A stretch of 35,520 bases of DNA. Origin: Verrucomicrobiota bacterium. GTDB taxonomy: Bacteria; Verrucomicrobiota; Kiritimatiellia; Kiritimatiellales; Tichowtungiaceae. This document shows, in pieces, positions 15,501-22,389 of this stretch. The notes beneath the pieces are model-generated. The model worked only from the letters and a program-made list of their open reading frames with translations. It searched no databases and had not been told where the DNA came from. Location of the stretch: NCBI GenBank assembly GCA_016342445.1, contig JAEIOF010000008.1:1-35520 (forward strand), read 5' to 3'. Made by a program: the position numbers and the translations under genes. Numbering within the stretch: position 1 is the stretch's first letter; every line of letters starts with the position of its first letter.

Positions 15501-16682
15501 ATAGGTAACCACACTTTGATTATTCGACGAATCATAGCTCACGGAGTGCCCGTACAAGTGATCATCCGTTAAATACATCCCAGAGGCCTTACCCCCGGAA
15601 TAGCTGTAATAATAGTCATTTCCAACCGCATCCACCCTCTGCGTCAAAAGAAGCGATGTGTCATAGGCATAGGCTTCCAAATACTGATCTGAATCCACTT
15701 GTCGAACGGCCTGTGTCAAAACCCCTTCCGGAGCGTACTTAAACGATATCGACAAATTCGTTGCCGCTATTACGGAAGTTAACATTCCGTTTGAGTAGGC
15801 AAAATTCAGCGTGCTTCCATTACTGTGTTCCGCACAACTCAGCAACTGGTTGCTGTAGATCAGAGAGACTCCGCTTCCCCATTCGTCTGATATGGACTGG
15901 AGTGTCCCGTTTGTATCGAATAAATAGCTGACACCAGCAGGGAAGGACAAAACATGCATCCCATTAGTTTCTTCGGTCAACTTCCAGTTATTGTCCAAAT
16001 TCGAAGAATATTCACCAGAATCATATTTTAGAAATGAAAACCGCCTTGCATCCCCTGAGACAACGGTTGCGTTGTGATCTTCCCCATGAAATTCCCAATC
16101 ATAAGAATGCCGCCAACCTTGGCCTAGCGGGGAATTGTTTGTTGAAACGCTGTTATAATATCGGATGAAATCCAATGATACGTTGGGGGTCGGGATAGCG
16201 ATATCTGCCACGGGAAAATGATTATTTGCTGTGATAAAATTGATGGGTTCTTCTGTGTTTGCCTCACCAGGTTGTGGGTCAATAGGATCTGGGCGCGGTG
16301 TATAATCCCTGATCGGAAGAGTCCCAAAAACAGGCCCAGTTTCGTAGTAGATAGAATCATTTGTAGAACTCCCATCAACTGGAACCCACTTTATCGACAA
16401 TGACACTGATGAAGAAAGAGTATCATGTCCTATGGGGATCGGAGTGTAGTCACCTGCGATGATATTATTGTGACTGATAATATACGGCGGATAGACATCT
16501 GTATGCCATTCCTCATTATGATAACTGGTGTATATCGCACCATAGGTGCAGTTTGCAGGTTCCGAAAGTGGGTTTTGTAAATACACGTACTGCATAAGAG
16601 CAAACGCATTAACCGAGCAGAAAAGGGCAGACAGAAAAAGAATTGTTTTTAAGACAAGCACTTTAAAAAAACAAGATCTCAC
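12585..16682 (-). CDS. RHS/YD-repeat secreted protein with DUF6531-like N-terminal region and a unique 96-residue tail
   Basis: A 1365-residue RHS-family protein; such proteins form a hollow beta-cocoon that encloses a C-terminal effector. The start is GTG at 16682, overlapping the TGA of the upstream gene, with AAGGTGG upstream, and is followed by a signal peptide (LKTILFLSALFCSVNAFA). A DUF6531-like segment (EEPINFITANNHFPVADIAI, then YYNS and LGQGWRHSYDW) precedes many YD repeats (for example YDALGYPQTV, YDPVGNVTN, YDDLDRLTSEV). The RHS core ends GREHDSATGLYYFRARWYDP, then DPMGLYW near residue 1269. The last 96 residues (from FRQPWQESGV, with FGQMHDSFVGWAT and PSMYPMYWAA) are unlike the repeat and are the candidate effector domain, fold unknown. 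Three palindrome copies lie in the gene. Confidence 0.9.
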   Translation of the reverse strand: MRSCFFKVLVLKTILFLSALFCSVNAFALMQYVYLQNPLSEPANCTYGAIYTSYHNEEWHTDVYPPYIISHNNIIAGDYTPIPIGHDTLSSSVSLSIKWVPVDGSSTNDSIYYETGPVFGTLPIRDYTPRPDPIDPQPGEANTEEPINFITANNHFPVADIAIPTPNVSLDFIRYYNSVSTNNSPLGQGWRHSYDWEFHGEDHNATVVSGDARRFSFLKYDSGEYSSNLDNNWKLTEETNGMHVLSFPAGVSYLFDTNGTLQSISDEWGSGVSLIYSNQLLSCAEHSNGSTLNFAYSNGMLTSVIAATNLSISFKYAPEGVLTQAVRQVDSDQYLEAYAYDTSLLLTQRVDAVGNDYYYSYSGGKASGMYLTDDHLYGHSVSYDSSNNQSVVTYENSSNSFAHVYTIDPNSSRVQEEWFDAVTGKVTFVYDGGKNVQQKTTYDADTNNWIKIYRFYDEFHNVTEEAFGLSAEPDHVTETTWHSDWQLVTSVVDPEGFKTEYEYTNGMPSAERLYLSGNETAETRYSYTTNGLLAAVTNANGHSTIFAYDALGYPQTVVPQTGPTITLGYDTLGHLTNSALPGGRETDYTVTPLGWIERVDYADSLYETFDYNALGKVTNHVDRAGRISSYTYAPNGKLTAISRQLGNTNVTVSYDFDQQFNTLNIRDELSRPVESYVLDPLARPTTVTNVENQTMSIRYLVGDFVDSITRFDGTIVSNEYTGDGRLAAVYYPDETNRYTYLKNGLVQTLENSAVMVSNDWNSASWLTSVSSSSSVFSVSSVANYSYDPVGNVTNSSVDFGGPRSITTAYEYDAAERVTLISTPPTNCMFQYFYNPDNGLISTVSNASLRAEYQCDIMDRITSIDWRNSGGASILSFNYQYNAAGMITNRLVGGSSSISTAYQYDDLDRLTSEVRTAGVSPAKFAMYSYDLAGNRLTKQNPGSSVNYSLGAGNRLASWTATSTNGFESFRTLEVQGYSSETIGTDNRWGQLTVSNSVAVTPETDSTNFWLDAFVTGMGTQRVVAAIRDQAGNMGYATNEIFLTVVTNAQYGYSAAGCLTNVSYFGTEYAESLSLDWNSQYQLTSISSATSAVEYSYDVLGRRASRTEGTNVEQYVYDGNQIVADLDESGTILRSYIWGPGIDNLLAITIYNATGTNTCYALKDHLNTVCALIDSFGNIVESYSYDAWGCPTILNSTGTELTESAIGNRYMFQGREHDSATGLYYFRARWYDPVTGRWLSKDPIGISGGLNQYVFCGNNPVNFVDPMGLYWFRQPWQESGVVGRPDTIVPPRGPISEFIERYLPAGYTFGQMHDSFVGWATMAGFPDWRVNKPSMYPMYWAAVAVEMLRAFEKLPQPSPPEEATPCK
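13767..13781. repeat. Intragenic palindrome copy, one mismatch (TTCCAATGTTCGGAA)
   Basis: Lies in the RHS gene, where the minus strand reads FRTLEV. Confidence 0.75.
14401..14447. repeat. Two intragenic palindrome copies 32 bases apart in the RHS gene
   Basis: 14401-14415 is perfect (TTCCAATCATTGGAA, encoding VSNDWNS on the minus strand). 14433-14447 reads TTCCAGGGTTTGGAC (two mismatches, encoding VQTLEN). Confidence 0.8.
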
Positions 16683-17767
16683 GGCAGCACCACCTTTTCT
16701 AGAAAAGTCACAGGCTTACATATCCAAATATCAGGAGGAAGAATATCGGCATTATTCGGATCCGTTGAATCAACATACAGTTCCTGATAATCAGAAAGCT
16801 GATCGTCATCACTATCTGAATCCTCTGGATCGGTTTTATGAACAAACTTTTCGCGAGCATCGCAAATAGTGTCAAAATCGCTATCCACATCCATATTCCC
16901 CGCCCGGAAAAACCCAGTGATTTCTTCTGCTTCGGTCAACCACGTCACAACATTGGTACCAGATGGAGAGAGATCGTCCACTGCCACCATCCAAACATTA
17001 GAAACCAAATCGTCAGAAACATAAATCTCAAGATTACTGACCCCGGACGGGCAATAAACTGTCACATTGAGTCCATTGTTCACCGCCTCACCGGAAATCC
17101 AAATGTCGTTGGTGTGTTCGGCGGGAACCGACATCATTGCCATAATTTCATCCTTTTCCAACAGGCTCATCGATGCAACCGCCGCATCGCGCCGGACAAC
17201 CAAATCTGTCCACGCATTTTCTTCCGCCTTCAATGTGACGTCCCAAACAATACGTCTCGGAGAGAGCTCCCAAAACAGATAGACCCTTTCCTCCTCCGCT
17301 TTTTCTTCGGCACTCAGTGTAGAAAGCAAGTCAAGTGGGAGAAACTCCGGCGCATCAAACAACGCCTCACCTTTATACCGTTCACCATCAGCAGAACTGA
17401 GAACGACAATCTCACCGCGTTGCAGGTCTTCATAAATCAAAATGTGGAGTGGCAACTTAAGAGTCTGTGCGAGCTTGGATGAATCAGCCACATAATAGGT
17501 TCCGCCGGAATGATGCCATTGCCAATTGTCTGCCAAAAAAGACCAGTCGTCCTTCTCCATCGACGCGGCCACTTCTTCTGCGCCCAGCGGAAGCGGAAGC
17601 GGTGGAACATCCTCACGTGCTGAATAATACGCATCAACCAATTCACCCCATGAAGAAATAATTCTGGGCTGAATCATTAACTGATCCACCGCTTCAATCG
17701 CCACCGCCCCCAAAAGAAAAACTGCAATCCCCGCAACAAAAACTCCAACAAGCAATTTTCTTTTCAT
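16679..17767 (-). CDS. Anchored protein with C-terminal thrombospondin-3-like calcium repeats, RHS operon
   Basis: A 362-residue protein of unknown function, first gene of the RHS operon. The ATG at 17767 is preferred over the in-frame GTG at 17773, because AAGGG lies 5 bases upstream and the product then begins MKRKLLVGVFVAGIAVFLLG, a signal or membrane-anchor segment. The middle part is unassigned. A beta-rich segment around 215-290 (DIWISGEAVNNGLNVTVYC) precedes acidic repeats typical of TSP3-type calcium binding (DVDSDFDTICDA, DPEDSDSDDDQLSDYQE) and a short tail. The stop codon overlaps the RHS start (GTGA), implying coupled translation. The presumed role is as a surface partner of the RHS protein; this is inference from context only. 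Confidence 0.7.
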   Translation of the reverse strand: MKRKLLVGVFVAGIAVFLLGAVAIEAVDQLMIQPRIISSWGELVDAYYSAREDVPPLPLPLGAEEVAASMEKDDWSFLADNWQWHHSGGTYYVADSSKLAQTLKLPLHILIYEDLQRGEIVVLSSADGERYKGEALFDAPEFLPLDLLSTLSAEEKAEEERVYLFWELSPRRIVWDVTLKAEENAWTDLVVRRDAAVASMSLLEKDEIMAMMSVPAEHTNDIWISGEAVNNGLNVTVYCPSGVSNLEIYVSDDLVSNVWMVAVDDLSPSGTNVVTWLTEAEEITGFFRAGNMDVDSDFDTICDAREKFVHKTDPEDSDSDDDQLSDYQELYVDSTDPNNADILPPDIWICKPVTFLEKVVLP

Positions 17768-17823
17768 AATCACCCTTCAATTTCACCGAAAGAACCTACC
17801 AAAACCCAGACCTCTTGGACAAG

Positions 17824-17848
17824 GGAGAATGTCTCCATTTTTGAGACA
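17824..17848. promoter_or_regulatory. Overlapping inverted repeats between the RHS operon and the XRE gene (operator candidate 1)
   Basis: GGAGA-ATG-TCTCC (17824-17836) overlaps TGTCTC-N7-GAGACA (17830-17848). The shared TCTC half-sites suggest a dimeric regulator. The second repeat covers the -35 hexamer proposed for the XRE gene. Confidence 0.55.
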
Positions 17849-17868
17849 AACGACTCCGTACCTATTAT
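17841..17868 (+). promoter_or_regulatory. Candidate promoter of the XRE gene giving a leaderless transcript
   Basis: TTGAGA (17841-17846), 16 bases, TATTAT (17863-17868). Transcription would start at about 17875-17878, that is at the ATG (17878), and no ribosome-binding site precedes this ATG. Confidence 0.5.
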
Positions 17869-17874
17869 CGGTAC
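17858..17874. promoter_or_regulatory. Inverted repeat GTACC-N7-GGTAC centred on the -10 hexamer (operator candidate 2)
   Basis: Perfect 5-base arms with a 7-base centre that contains TATTAT. It has the same N7 geometry as the repeat over the -35, so bound protein would block the promoter. Autoregulation by the XRE protein is inferred. Confidence 0.5.
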
Positions 17875-17877
17875 ACG

Positions 17878-18123
17878 ATGCTAAAAACAATTCATTCACC
17901 TGAGTATTCTGAGTTGCTCGATTGGTTGCGCACCCAACGCAAACAAAAGGGAATGACCATGCGTGATGTTGCTGAGAAACTAGATGTCCATCACTCTTGG
18001 ATCGGGAAAATCGAACAGAGTGAGCGGCGACTGGATATTGTCGAATACCTTCGGATCTGCAAAGCTCTGGAAATCGATCCGCACGAAGGGCTTAATCTTG
18101 TTATGAGCGCTATCAACCAGTAA
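17878..18123 (+). CDS. Small XRE-family helix-turn-helix regulator
   Basis: An 81-residue single-domain DNA-binding protein. Residues 13-66 form the Cro/CI-type HTH: LRTQRKQKGMTMRDVAEKL, then VHHSWIGKIEQSERRLDIVEYLRICKALEIDP, including the usual IGKIEQSERR recognition region. There is no ribosome-binding site, and promoter-like hexamers place the transcript start at the ATG. The upstream 104 bases, shared with the divergent RHS operon, contain two inverted repeats over the -35 and -10, fitting an autoregulator that could also affect the RHS operon. The 3' end overlaps the convergent fmt gene by 11 bases. No partner toxin gene (HipA- or HigB-like) is adjacent on the same strand. Confidence 0.88.
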   Translation: MLKTIHSPEYSELLDWLRTQRKQKGMTMRDVAEKLDVHHSWIGKIEQSERRLDIVEYLRICKALEIDPHEGLNLVMSAINQ

Positions 18124-19042
18124 GACGGTCCCCCGGCTGGAGCGGATGGCCTCGAAGGTACGCCGCCCCGTCCATAGCGCGTTTTCCCTCGGGCTGAACC
18201 TCCAGCAGGCGCAAGGCGTCTTCGCCCGTCGCCACCAGCGGACCCTCACCGGAGACATCCAGCAATTCTCCGGGACGCCCGGCACCCGATTCCACCCGCG
18301 CCCGAAAAACTTTTAACCGGCCGGAGCCCGCTTCACAAAAGCAGCCGGGCCACGAAATAAATCCGCGAATCCGGTTGTTCAGCATCCGGGCCGGCAGCGT
18401 CCAGTCCAGCCGTCCGTCCTCTTTCGTCAGCTTGCGCACTTCAACGGCGGCGGCATCATCCTGCGGCCGCGCGGCGACCGTACCGGAGCGGATCTGCTCG
18501 ACCGCCTCCATCAGAAGATCAGCGCCGGTCTGAGCCAGAACCGGGTCCATGGTCAGCGCGTTATCCTCCGGGCCGATGGGCACTTCGCGCTGACAAAGGA
18601 TGTCTCCGGAGTCCATTTTTTCGCTGACGTACAGGATGGTGACGCCCGTCATCGAATCGCCGTTGGCCAGCGCCCACTGGATGGGGGACGAGCCTCGGTA
18701 TTTCGGCAGGAGGGAGGGATGCAGGTTGATCGCGCCGCAGGGCGGAAGCGCCAGAACGGATTGCGGAATATACTGTCCGTAGGCAACCACAACGAACAAA
18801 TCGGCCCTCAGCTTGCGAAGAACCTCGAGGCTTTCAGCAGAGCCCACTTTTTCGGGAGAGAAAACGGGAACTCCCCTCTCCTCCGCGAAGGTTTTCACCG
18901 GACAGGGAACGGGGTTGAGCTTGCGCCCGGCGGGCCGGTCGGGCTGGGTGAGCACGCCAACGAGTTCATCCCGTGAACTGGCCAAAAGGTTTTCCAAGGT
19001 TTGGAAACCGATGGCGGCTGAACCGAAAAAAAGAACGCGCAT
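18113..19042 (-). CDS. fmt: Methionyl-tRNA formyltransferase
   Basis: Formylates initiator Met-tRNA using 10-formyl-tetrahydrofolate; cytoplasmic and essential or near-essential in most bacteria. The 309-residue product is of family length. The N-terminal domain starts MRVLFFGSAAIG and carries TQPDRPAGR and the formyl-donor site NLHPSLLPKYRGSSPIQWA. Then come VTILYVSEKMDSGDIL and a C-terminal OB-like domain from about residue 205 (RGFISWPGCFCE). The ribosome-binding site GGGAG lies 7 bases before the ATG, in the 14-base gap after the glycosyltransferase gene, so the two are probably cotranscribed. A perfect palindrome copy at 18992-19006 sits near the N-terminus and encodes FQTLENL. No def gene is adjacent. 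Confidence 0.96.
   Translation of the reverse strand: MRVLFFGSAAIGFQTLENLLASSRDELVGVLTQPDRPAGRKLNPVPCPVKTFAEERGVPVFSPEKVGSAESLEVLRKLRADLFVVVAYGQYIPQSVLALPPCGAINLHPSLLPKYRGSSPIQWALANGDSMTGVTILYVSEKMDSGDILCQREVPIGPEDNALTMDPVLAQTGADLLMEAVEQIRSGTVAARPQDDAAAVEVRKLTKEDGRLDWTLPARMLNNRIRGFISWPGCFCEAGSGRLKVFRARVESGAGRPGELLDVSGEGPLVATGEDALRLLEVQPEGKRAMDGAAYLRGHPLQPGDRLTG
18992..19006. repeat. Perfect intragenic palindrome copy (TTCCAAGGTTTGGAA)
   Basis: Lies in fmt near the N-terminal codons; the minus strand reads GFQTLEN. Confidence 0.9.
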
Positions 19043-19056
19043 GGGTTTGCTCCCGA

Positions 19057-20847
19057 TTACTGTTCGCCCTCTTCAGCCGATTTAACCGTATCGCTTCCCC
19101 ACCGAACACTGTCGGTGAGGAACAGCTGATCCTGCTTGTTGAGTCCGAAGCCGTGCTTCAAGGGGAAATCCGGCGTCAGACGCCCCATAATGATGGGCAG
19201 CCAGGTTTTCTCTTTCCCGTCCAGCAGGGAGCTGACGAAGGGTTTATCTTTCGTGAGCGTGGTGATGTAGAGCCCGCTGATGTATTTACGGTAGTCGTTG
19301 ATTTCGAAGTAATCTTCCAACGTCGCGGGGAGCAGAATAGAGGTTCGCTGTCCGTACCAGGCCGTCGCCCATGGCATGTCCGTACACATCACTTCCGCGG
19401 GTTTCAGCAGCTCACTCACGCGCATCACGAACGGCGCATAGTACGGCGGATACGGGAGCGCGGTCGGGGGCGCAATGAAAATGGTGACCAGCAAAGGAAG
19501 AGCCGTCATGCCGATAACCAGCCCCGTCATTCCCATTTTGTAGAGCTCAATATTCAAATCGAGCCGGTCGAGCAGGATGGAGAAAAAGGAGAGTCCGTAC
19601 AGAATCACAAACGGCCAGAAGAGGTGATAGAGCGGAAGCGCATCCTCGCCAAAGAATCCGACTCCGGCGAAGAAGAGCAAAATTGACAGGCCGATTCCCC
19701 AGCGCAGATTGTGCACATGAGCCCGCACAAAGCGGTAGAAATAGGTCACCATAAAGAACGCGATCAGCAGACCGCCGCCGAGCGAGGTGAACCCGTTTTG
19801 ATAAAGCTGATTGAAACTTTTCGCCCACTTGACCTTCGCGACCCTGAAATCAGAAAGCAGGCTGAATGTTGGATTCAGCGTTCGCATGAATGAATCGCCG
19901 GGGTACTTGCTCGACCCGATCAGCGCGGTATGCGGAGCCAGCCCGAGCGGTGAGCCCGCGACCTGAACGTTGCGCAAAAACCAGGGAGACAACAGGAGAA
20001 AAACCAAGGCGATATAGAAAAAAGCCAAGTGCCCTCCCCGTTGCGTTCGGGAGCCCATCATCCAAATAAACAAAGCCAGACCGGGAATAAATACCACCGC
20101 GCCGTAATTTGTCAGAAAGGCGGCGGCTGAAAAAACAATCGACAGGGCAAATAACAGCAACCAGTTCCAGGGCGGCTTGCGTTCCCGCCGGTTAATCATT
20201 GCCATCACCGCAAAATAAGTGGCTCCTAAAACAAAAAATGAAACCAGCGGCACCCCGGTTGCAGCGAGACTATCCTGCCAGACCATGAAGGTCAGGAAGT
20301 AGGTCGTGACGCCAAGCATCCCAATCCTGTGCGAGAAAAGCCGTCGCCCCAGCAAATACAACAAGAGACCGGAAAGCCCGGTGAAAAAGTGGTTCAACGG
20401 AACAATCACCCACTGCTCCGCCGGATAAATCCGCATTCCCTGAAAGGCTTCACTCGTCGGGAAAAGATCCACTCCGATCAAATCAAAAAACTTGAAACCG
20501 CCCGCCAAAACCGCCGGATAGAGCGGCGCACGAAACAGCTCCGGATGGAATCCGATCCGGGCGTCCCCGTCGAAGCTGTTTGCGGAAACCGTGGCGATGC
20601 TCACCGGACGGATGCACTGGGTGACATACCGGTTGGACTGCGCCATATTGCGCCCCAGCTGCGCGTAATCCATAGCGGCTTCAGTTTCAAATCCGCGGAA
20701 CTGACGCGCCGTAAAAATAACCACCAATCCGACAACAAACAGGCAAAACAGAGTGGTTCGAATGATCTTAAGACCGCCACCCGCGTCCAGACTGTAAACA
20801 AGATCCTGCAGGGTCGATTCAAAGGGTTGATGTTGTTGTTTTGCCAT
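19057..20847 (-). CDS. Multi-pass membrane glycosyltransferase, GT39/ArnT-like
   Basis: A 596-residue integral inner-membrane protein with roughly ten or more hydrophobic helices, a long first periplasmic loop and a soluble C-terminal part (about 470-596). The loop after the first helix contains FETEAAMDYAQLGRNMA, which resembles the conserved first loop of lipid-phosphosugar-dependent glycosyltransferases of the GT39/PMT and ArnT type. Such enzymes transfer sugars to lipid A, proteins or other envelope targets. The expected acidic pair in loop 1 is not clearly identifiable by eye, so the assignment is to superfamily only. AGGAGAG precedes the ATG. It follows the response regulator by 69 bases and leads into fmt. 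Confidence 0.75.
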   Translation of the reverse strand: MAKQQHQPFESTLQDLVYSLDAGGGLKIIRTTLFCLFVVGLVVIFTARQFRGFETEAAMDYAQLGRNMAQSNRYVTQCIRPVSIATVSANSFDGDARIGFHPELFRAPLYPAVLAGGFKFFDLIGVDLFPTSEAFQGMRIYPAEQWVIVPLNHFFTGLSGLLLYLLGRRLFSHRIGMLGVTTYFLTFMVWQDSLAATGVPLVSFFVLGATYFAVMAMINRRERKPPWNWLLLFALSIVFSAAAFLTNYGAVVFIPGLALFIWMMGSRTQRGGHLAFFYIALVFLLLSPWFLRNVQVAGSPLGLAPHTALIGSSKYPGDSFMRTLNPTFSLLSDFRVAKVKWAKSFNQLYQNGFTSLGGGLLIAFFMVTYFYRFVRAHVHNLRWGIGLSILLFFAGVGFFGEDALPLYHLFWPFVILYGLSFFSILLDRLDLNIELYKMGMTGLVIGMTALPLLVTIFIAPPTALPYPPYYAPFVMRVSELLKPAEVMCTDMPWATAWYGQRTSILLPATLEDYFEINDYRKYISGLYITTLTKDKPFVSSLLDGKEKTWLPIIMGRLTPDFPLKHGFGLNKQDQLFLTDSVRWGSDTVKSAEEGEQ

Positions 20848-20916
20848 ACGTCTCTCCTGCTCCGATAAAAAGCCTTCAAAGCATCCTTAAACACACCGGT
20901 TGGTTCAATCTTAAAC

Positions 20917-22278
20917 TCATTTTAGTTCGGCAAAGCCGTATTCAGCAATCTTCCGGTGAAGCGTCCGACGGCTGACACCCAGCTGTTCGGCCGCGCGGGT
21001 CCGGTTGCCGCCGGCGATTTTCAGCGCCTGAAGAATCGCCTGCTTTTCCATCTCATCGAGCGTTCCACCCTGAACGGAAATTCCATCACTGGCCTGAATG
21101 GCTCCCCCCGCGCCGCGAATATGCGCCGGCAGCTCCCGCACACCGATGCGCTGCCCGCGCGAAAGCACCACCATCTGTTCAACCACATTGCGCAACTCGC
21201 GCACATTGCCCGGCCACCCATAGGCCCGAAGCAAGTCTAGCGCGTCCGGAGAAAACCCTTCGATGCTCCGTTCGTTCTCCCGGTTAAATACATTTAGAAA
21301 ATGATTCAGCAGCAGCGGAATATCGCCCGTCCGCTCGCGGAGCGGCGGCAGCTGAATCACCACCACATACAAACGGTAGTAGAGATCCTCCCGGAACGTA
21401 CCGGCCGCCACCATCTGCTTCAAATCGCGATTGGTAGCGGTAATCAGCCGCGCATCCACCTCAATCGTCTCCTGCCCGCCGACCCGTTCGAAGCACCGCT
21501 CCTCCAGCGCGCGCAAAATCTTCACCTGCACCGTCGGATCCACCTCGCCGATTTCATCGAGGAAAAGCGACCCCCCGTCGGCCATCTCGAACCGGCCTTT
21601 ACGCCGCTCCGCCGCTCCGGTGAACGATCCCTTTTCGTGACCGAACAGCTCGCTCTCCAGAAGCGTCGAGGAAAGAGCCGCGCAGTGCACCGGAACAAAC
21701 GCGCCGTGCTTACGCGTACTCAGCTGATGAATCGCCTTCGCGATCAGCTCCTTACCCGTTCCGCTCTCGCCCTGAATCAGCACCGTCGCCCGCGACGCCG
21801 CCACCTGCCGGACCGTATCGAACACCTCCTGCATCGCCGGCGAATTGCCGATGATATTCTCCATGCCGAACTTGGAATCCAGTTGCTCCCGAAGCAACTG
21901 GTTTTCCGCCTCGGCCTGCCGCGAACGGAGCACCCGTTGCAACACCAGCTCCAACTCGCCCAGATTGACCGGTTTGGTCAAAAAATCGGCCGCGCCATGG
22001 CGCATCGCCTCCACCGCAGTCTCCACACTTCCGTAGGCTGTCAGTAGAATACAGGTCAGCTCCGGCGAACCGGCCAGAGCGCGTTGCATCAGCGTCATTC
22101 CGTCCATCACCGGCATCCGCAGATCGCTCAGCATCACATCCACCGACTCCTCGCTCAAAATCTTCAGTGCCGCCGCGCCGCTCTCGGCCACGCGCACCTC
22201 ATAGGTGCGCCGCAGCGCGCGGGCCAGCCCGTCGCGCGAGTTCTTTTCGTCATCCACGATGAGAATCGTCGGTTTCAT
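20917..22278 (-). CDS. Sigma-54-dependent response regulator, NtrC/ZraR type
   Basis: A 453-residue three-domain activator of sigma-54 promoters. The receiver (1-120) has VDDE and the phosphorylatable Asp52 in VMLSDLRMP. The AAA+ domain has Walker A GESGTGKE (170-177), the sigma-54 contact loop as GSFTGA (217-222, usually GAFTGA), Walker B GGSLFLDEIGE and the WPGNVRELRN segment. A Fis-type HTH (GGNRTRAAEQLGVSRRTLHRKI) ends the protein. The ATG at 22278 with GGAG 7 bases upstream gives the usual MKPTILIVDDE start; a longer in-frame reading to 22365 only translates intergenic palindromes. It lies downstream of the sensor kinase, its presumed partner. The Ala-to-Ser change in GAFTGA is found in some functional members. 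Confidence 0.95.
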   Translation of the reverse strand: MKPTILIVDDEKNSRDGLARALRRTYEVRVAESGAAALKILSEESVDVMLSDLRMPVMDGMTLMQRALAGSPELTCILLTAYGSVETAVEAMRHGAADFLTKPVNLGELELVLQRVLRSRQAEAENQLLREQLDSKFGMENIIGNSPAMQEVFDTVRQVAASRATVLIQGESGTGKELIAKAIHQLSTRKHGAFVPVHCAALSSTLLESELFGHEKGSFTGAAERRKGRFEMADGGSLFLDEIGEVDPTVQVKILRALEERCFERVGGQETIEVDARLITATNRDLKQMVAAGTFREDLYYRLYVVVIQLPPLRERTGDIPLLLNHFLNVFNRENERSIEGFSPDALDLLRAYGWPGNVRELRNVVEQMVVLSRGQRIGVRELPAHIRGAGGAIQASDGISVQGGTLDEMEKQAILQALKIAGGNRTRAAEQLGVSRRTLHRKIAEYGFAELK

Positions 22279-22296
22279 TTTTCGCACTCCGTGTTT

Positions 22297-22374
22297 TTCC
22301 AATCCTTTGAAGGTTTTTTTCCAACCTTCGGAACAAAGAGTCGGCTCCGATGTCGTTGGCTCCAAACATTGGAA
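22297..22374. repeat. Cluster of three imperfect palindrome copies between sensor kinase and response regulator
   Basis: TTCCAATCCTTTGAA (22297-22311), TTCCAACCTTCGGAA (22319-22333) and CTCCAAACATTGGAA (22360-22374), each with one mismatch. They fill most of the 111-base gap inside a presumed two-gene transcript, where the hairpins could weaken read-through into the regulator gene. Confidence 0.8.
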
Positions 22375-22389
22375 GATTTATTCCGCACC

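Noticed and set aside
17878-18123. XRE gene as the antitoxin of a toxin-antitoxin pair
   Set aside because: The only overlapping gene is fmt, convergent and housekeeping; no small toxin gene is adjacent on the same strand.
22279-22365. N-terminal extension of the sigma-54 response regulator
   Set aside because: It translates intergenic palindromes; the ATG at 22278 has a ribosome-binding site and gives the standard receiver start.
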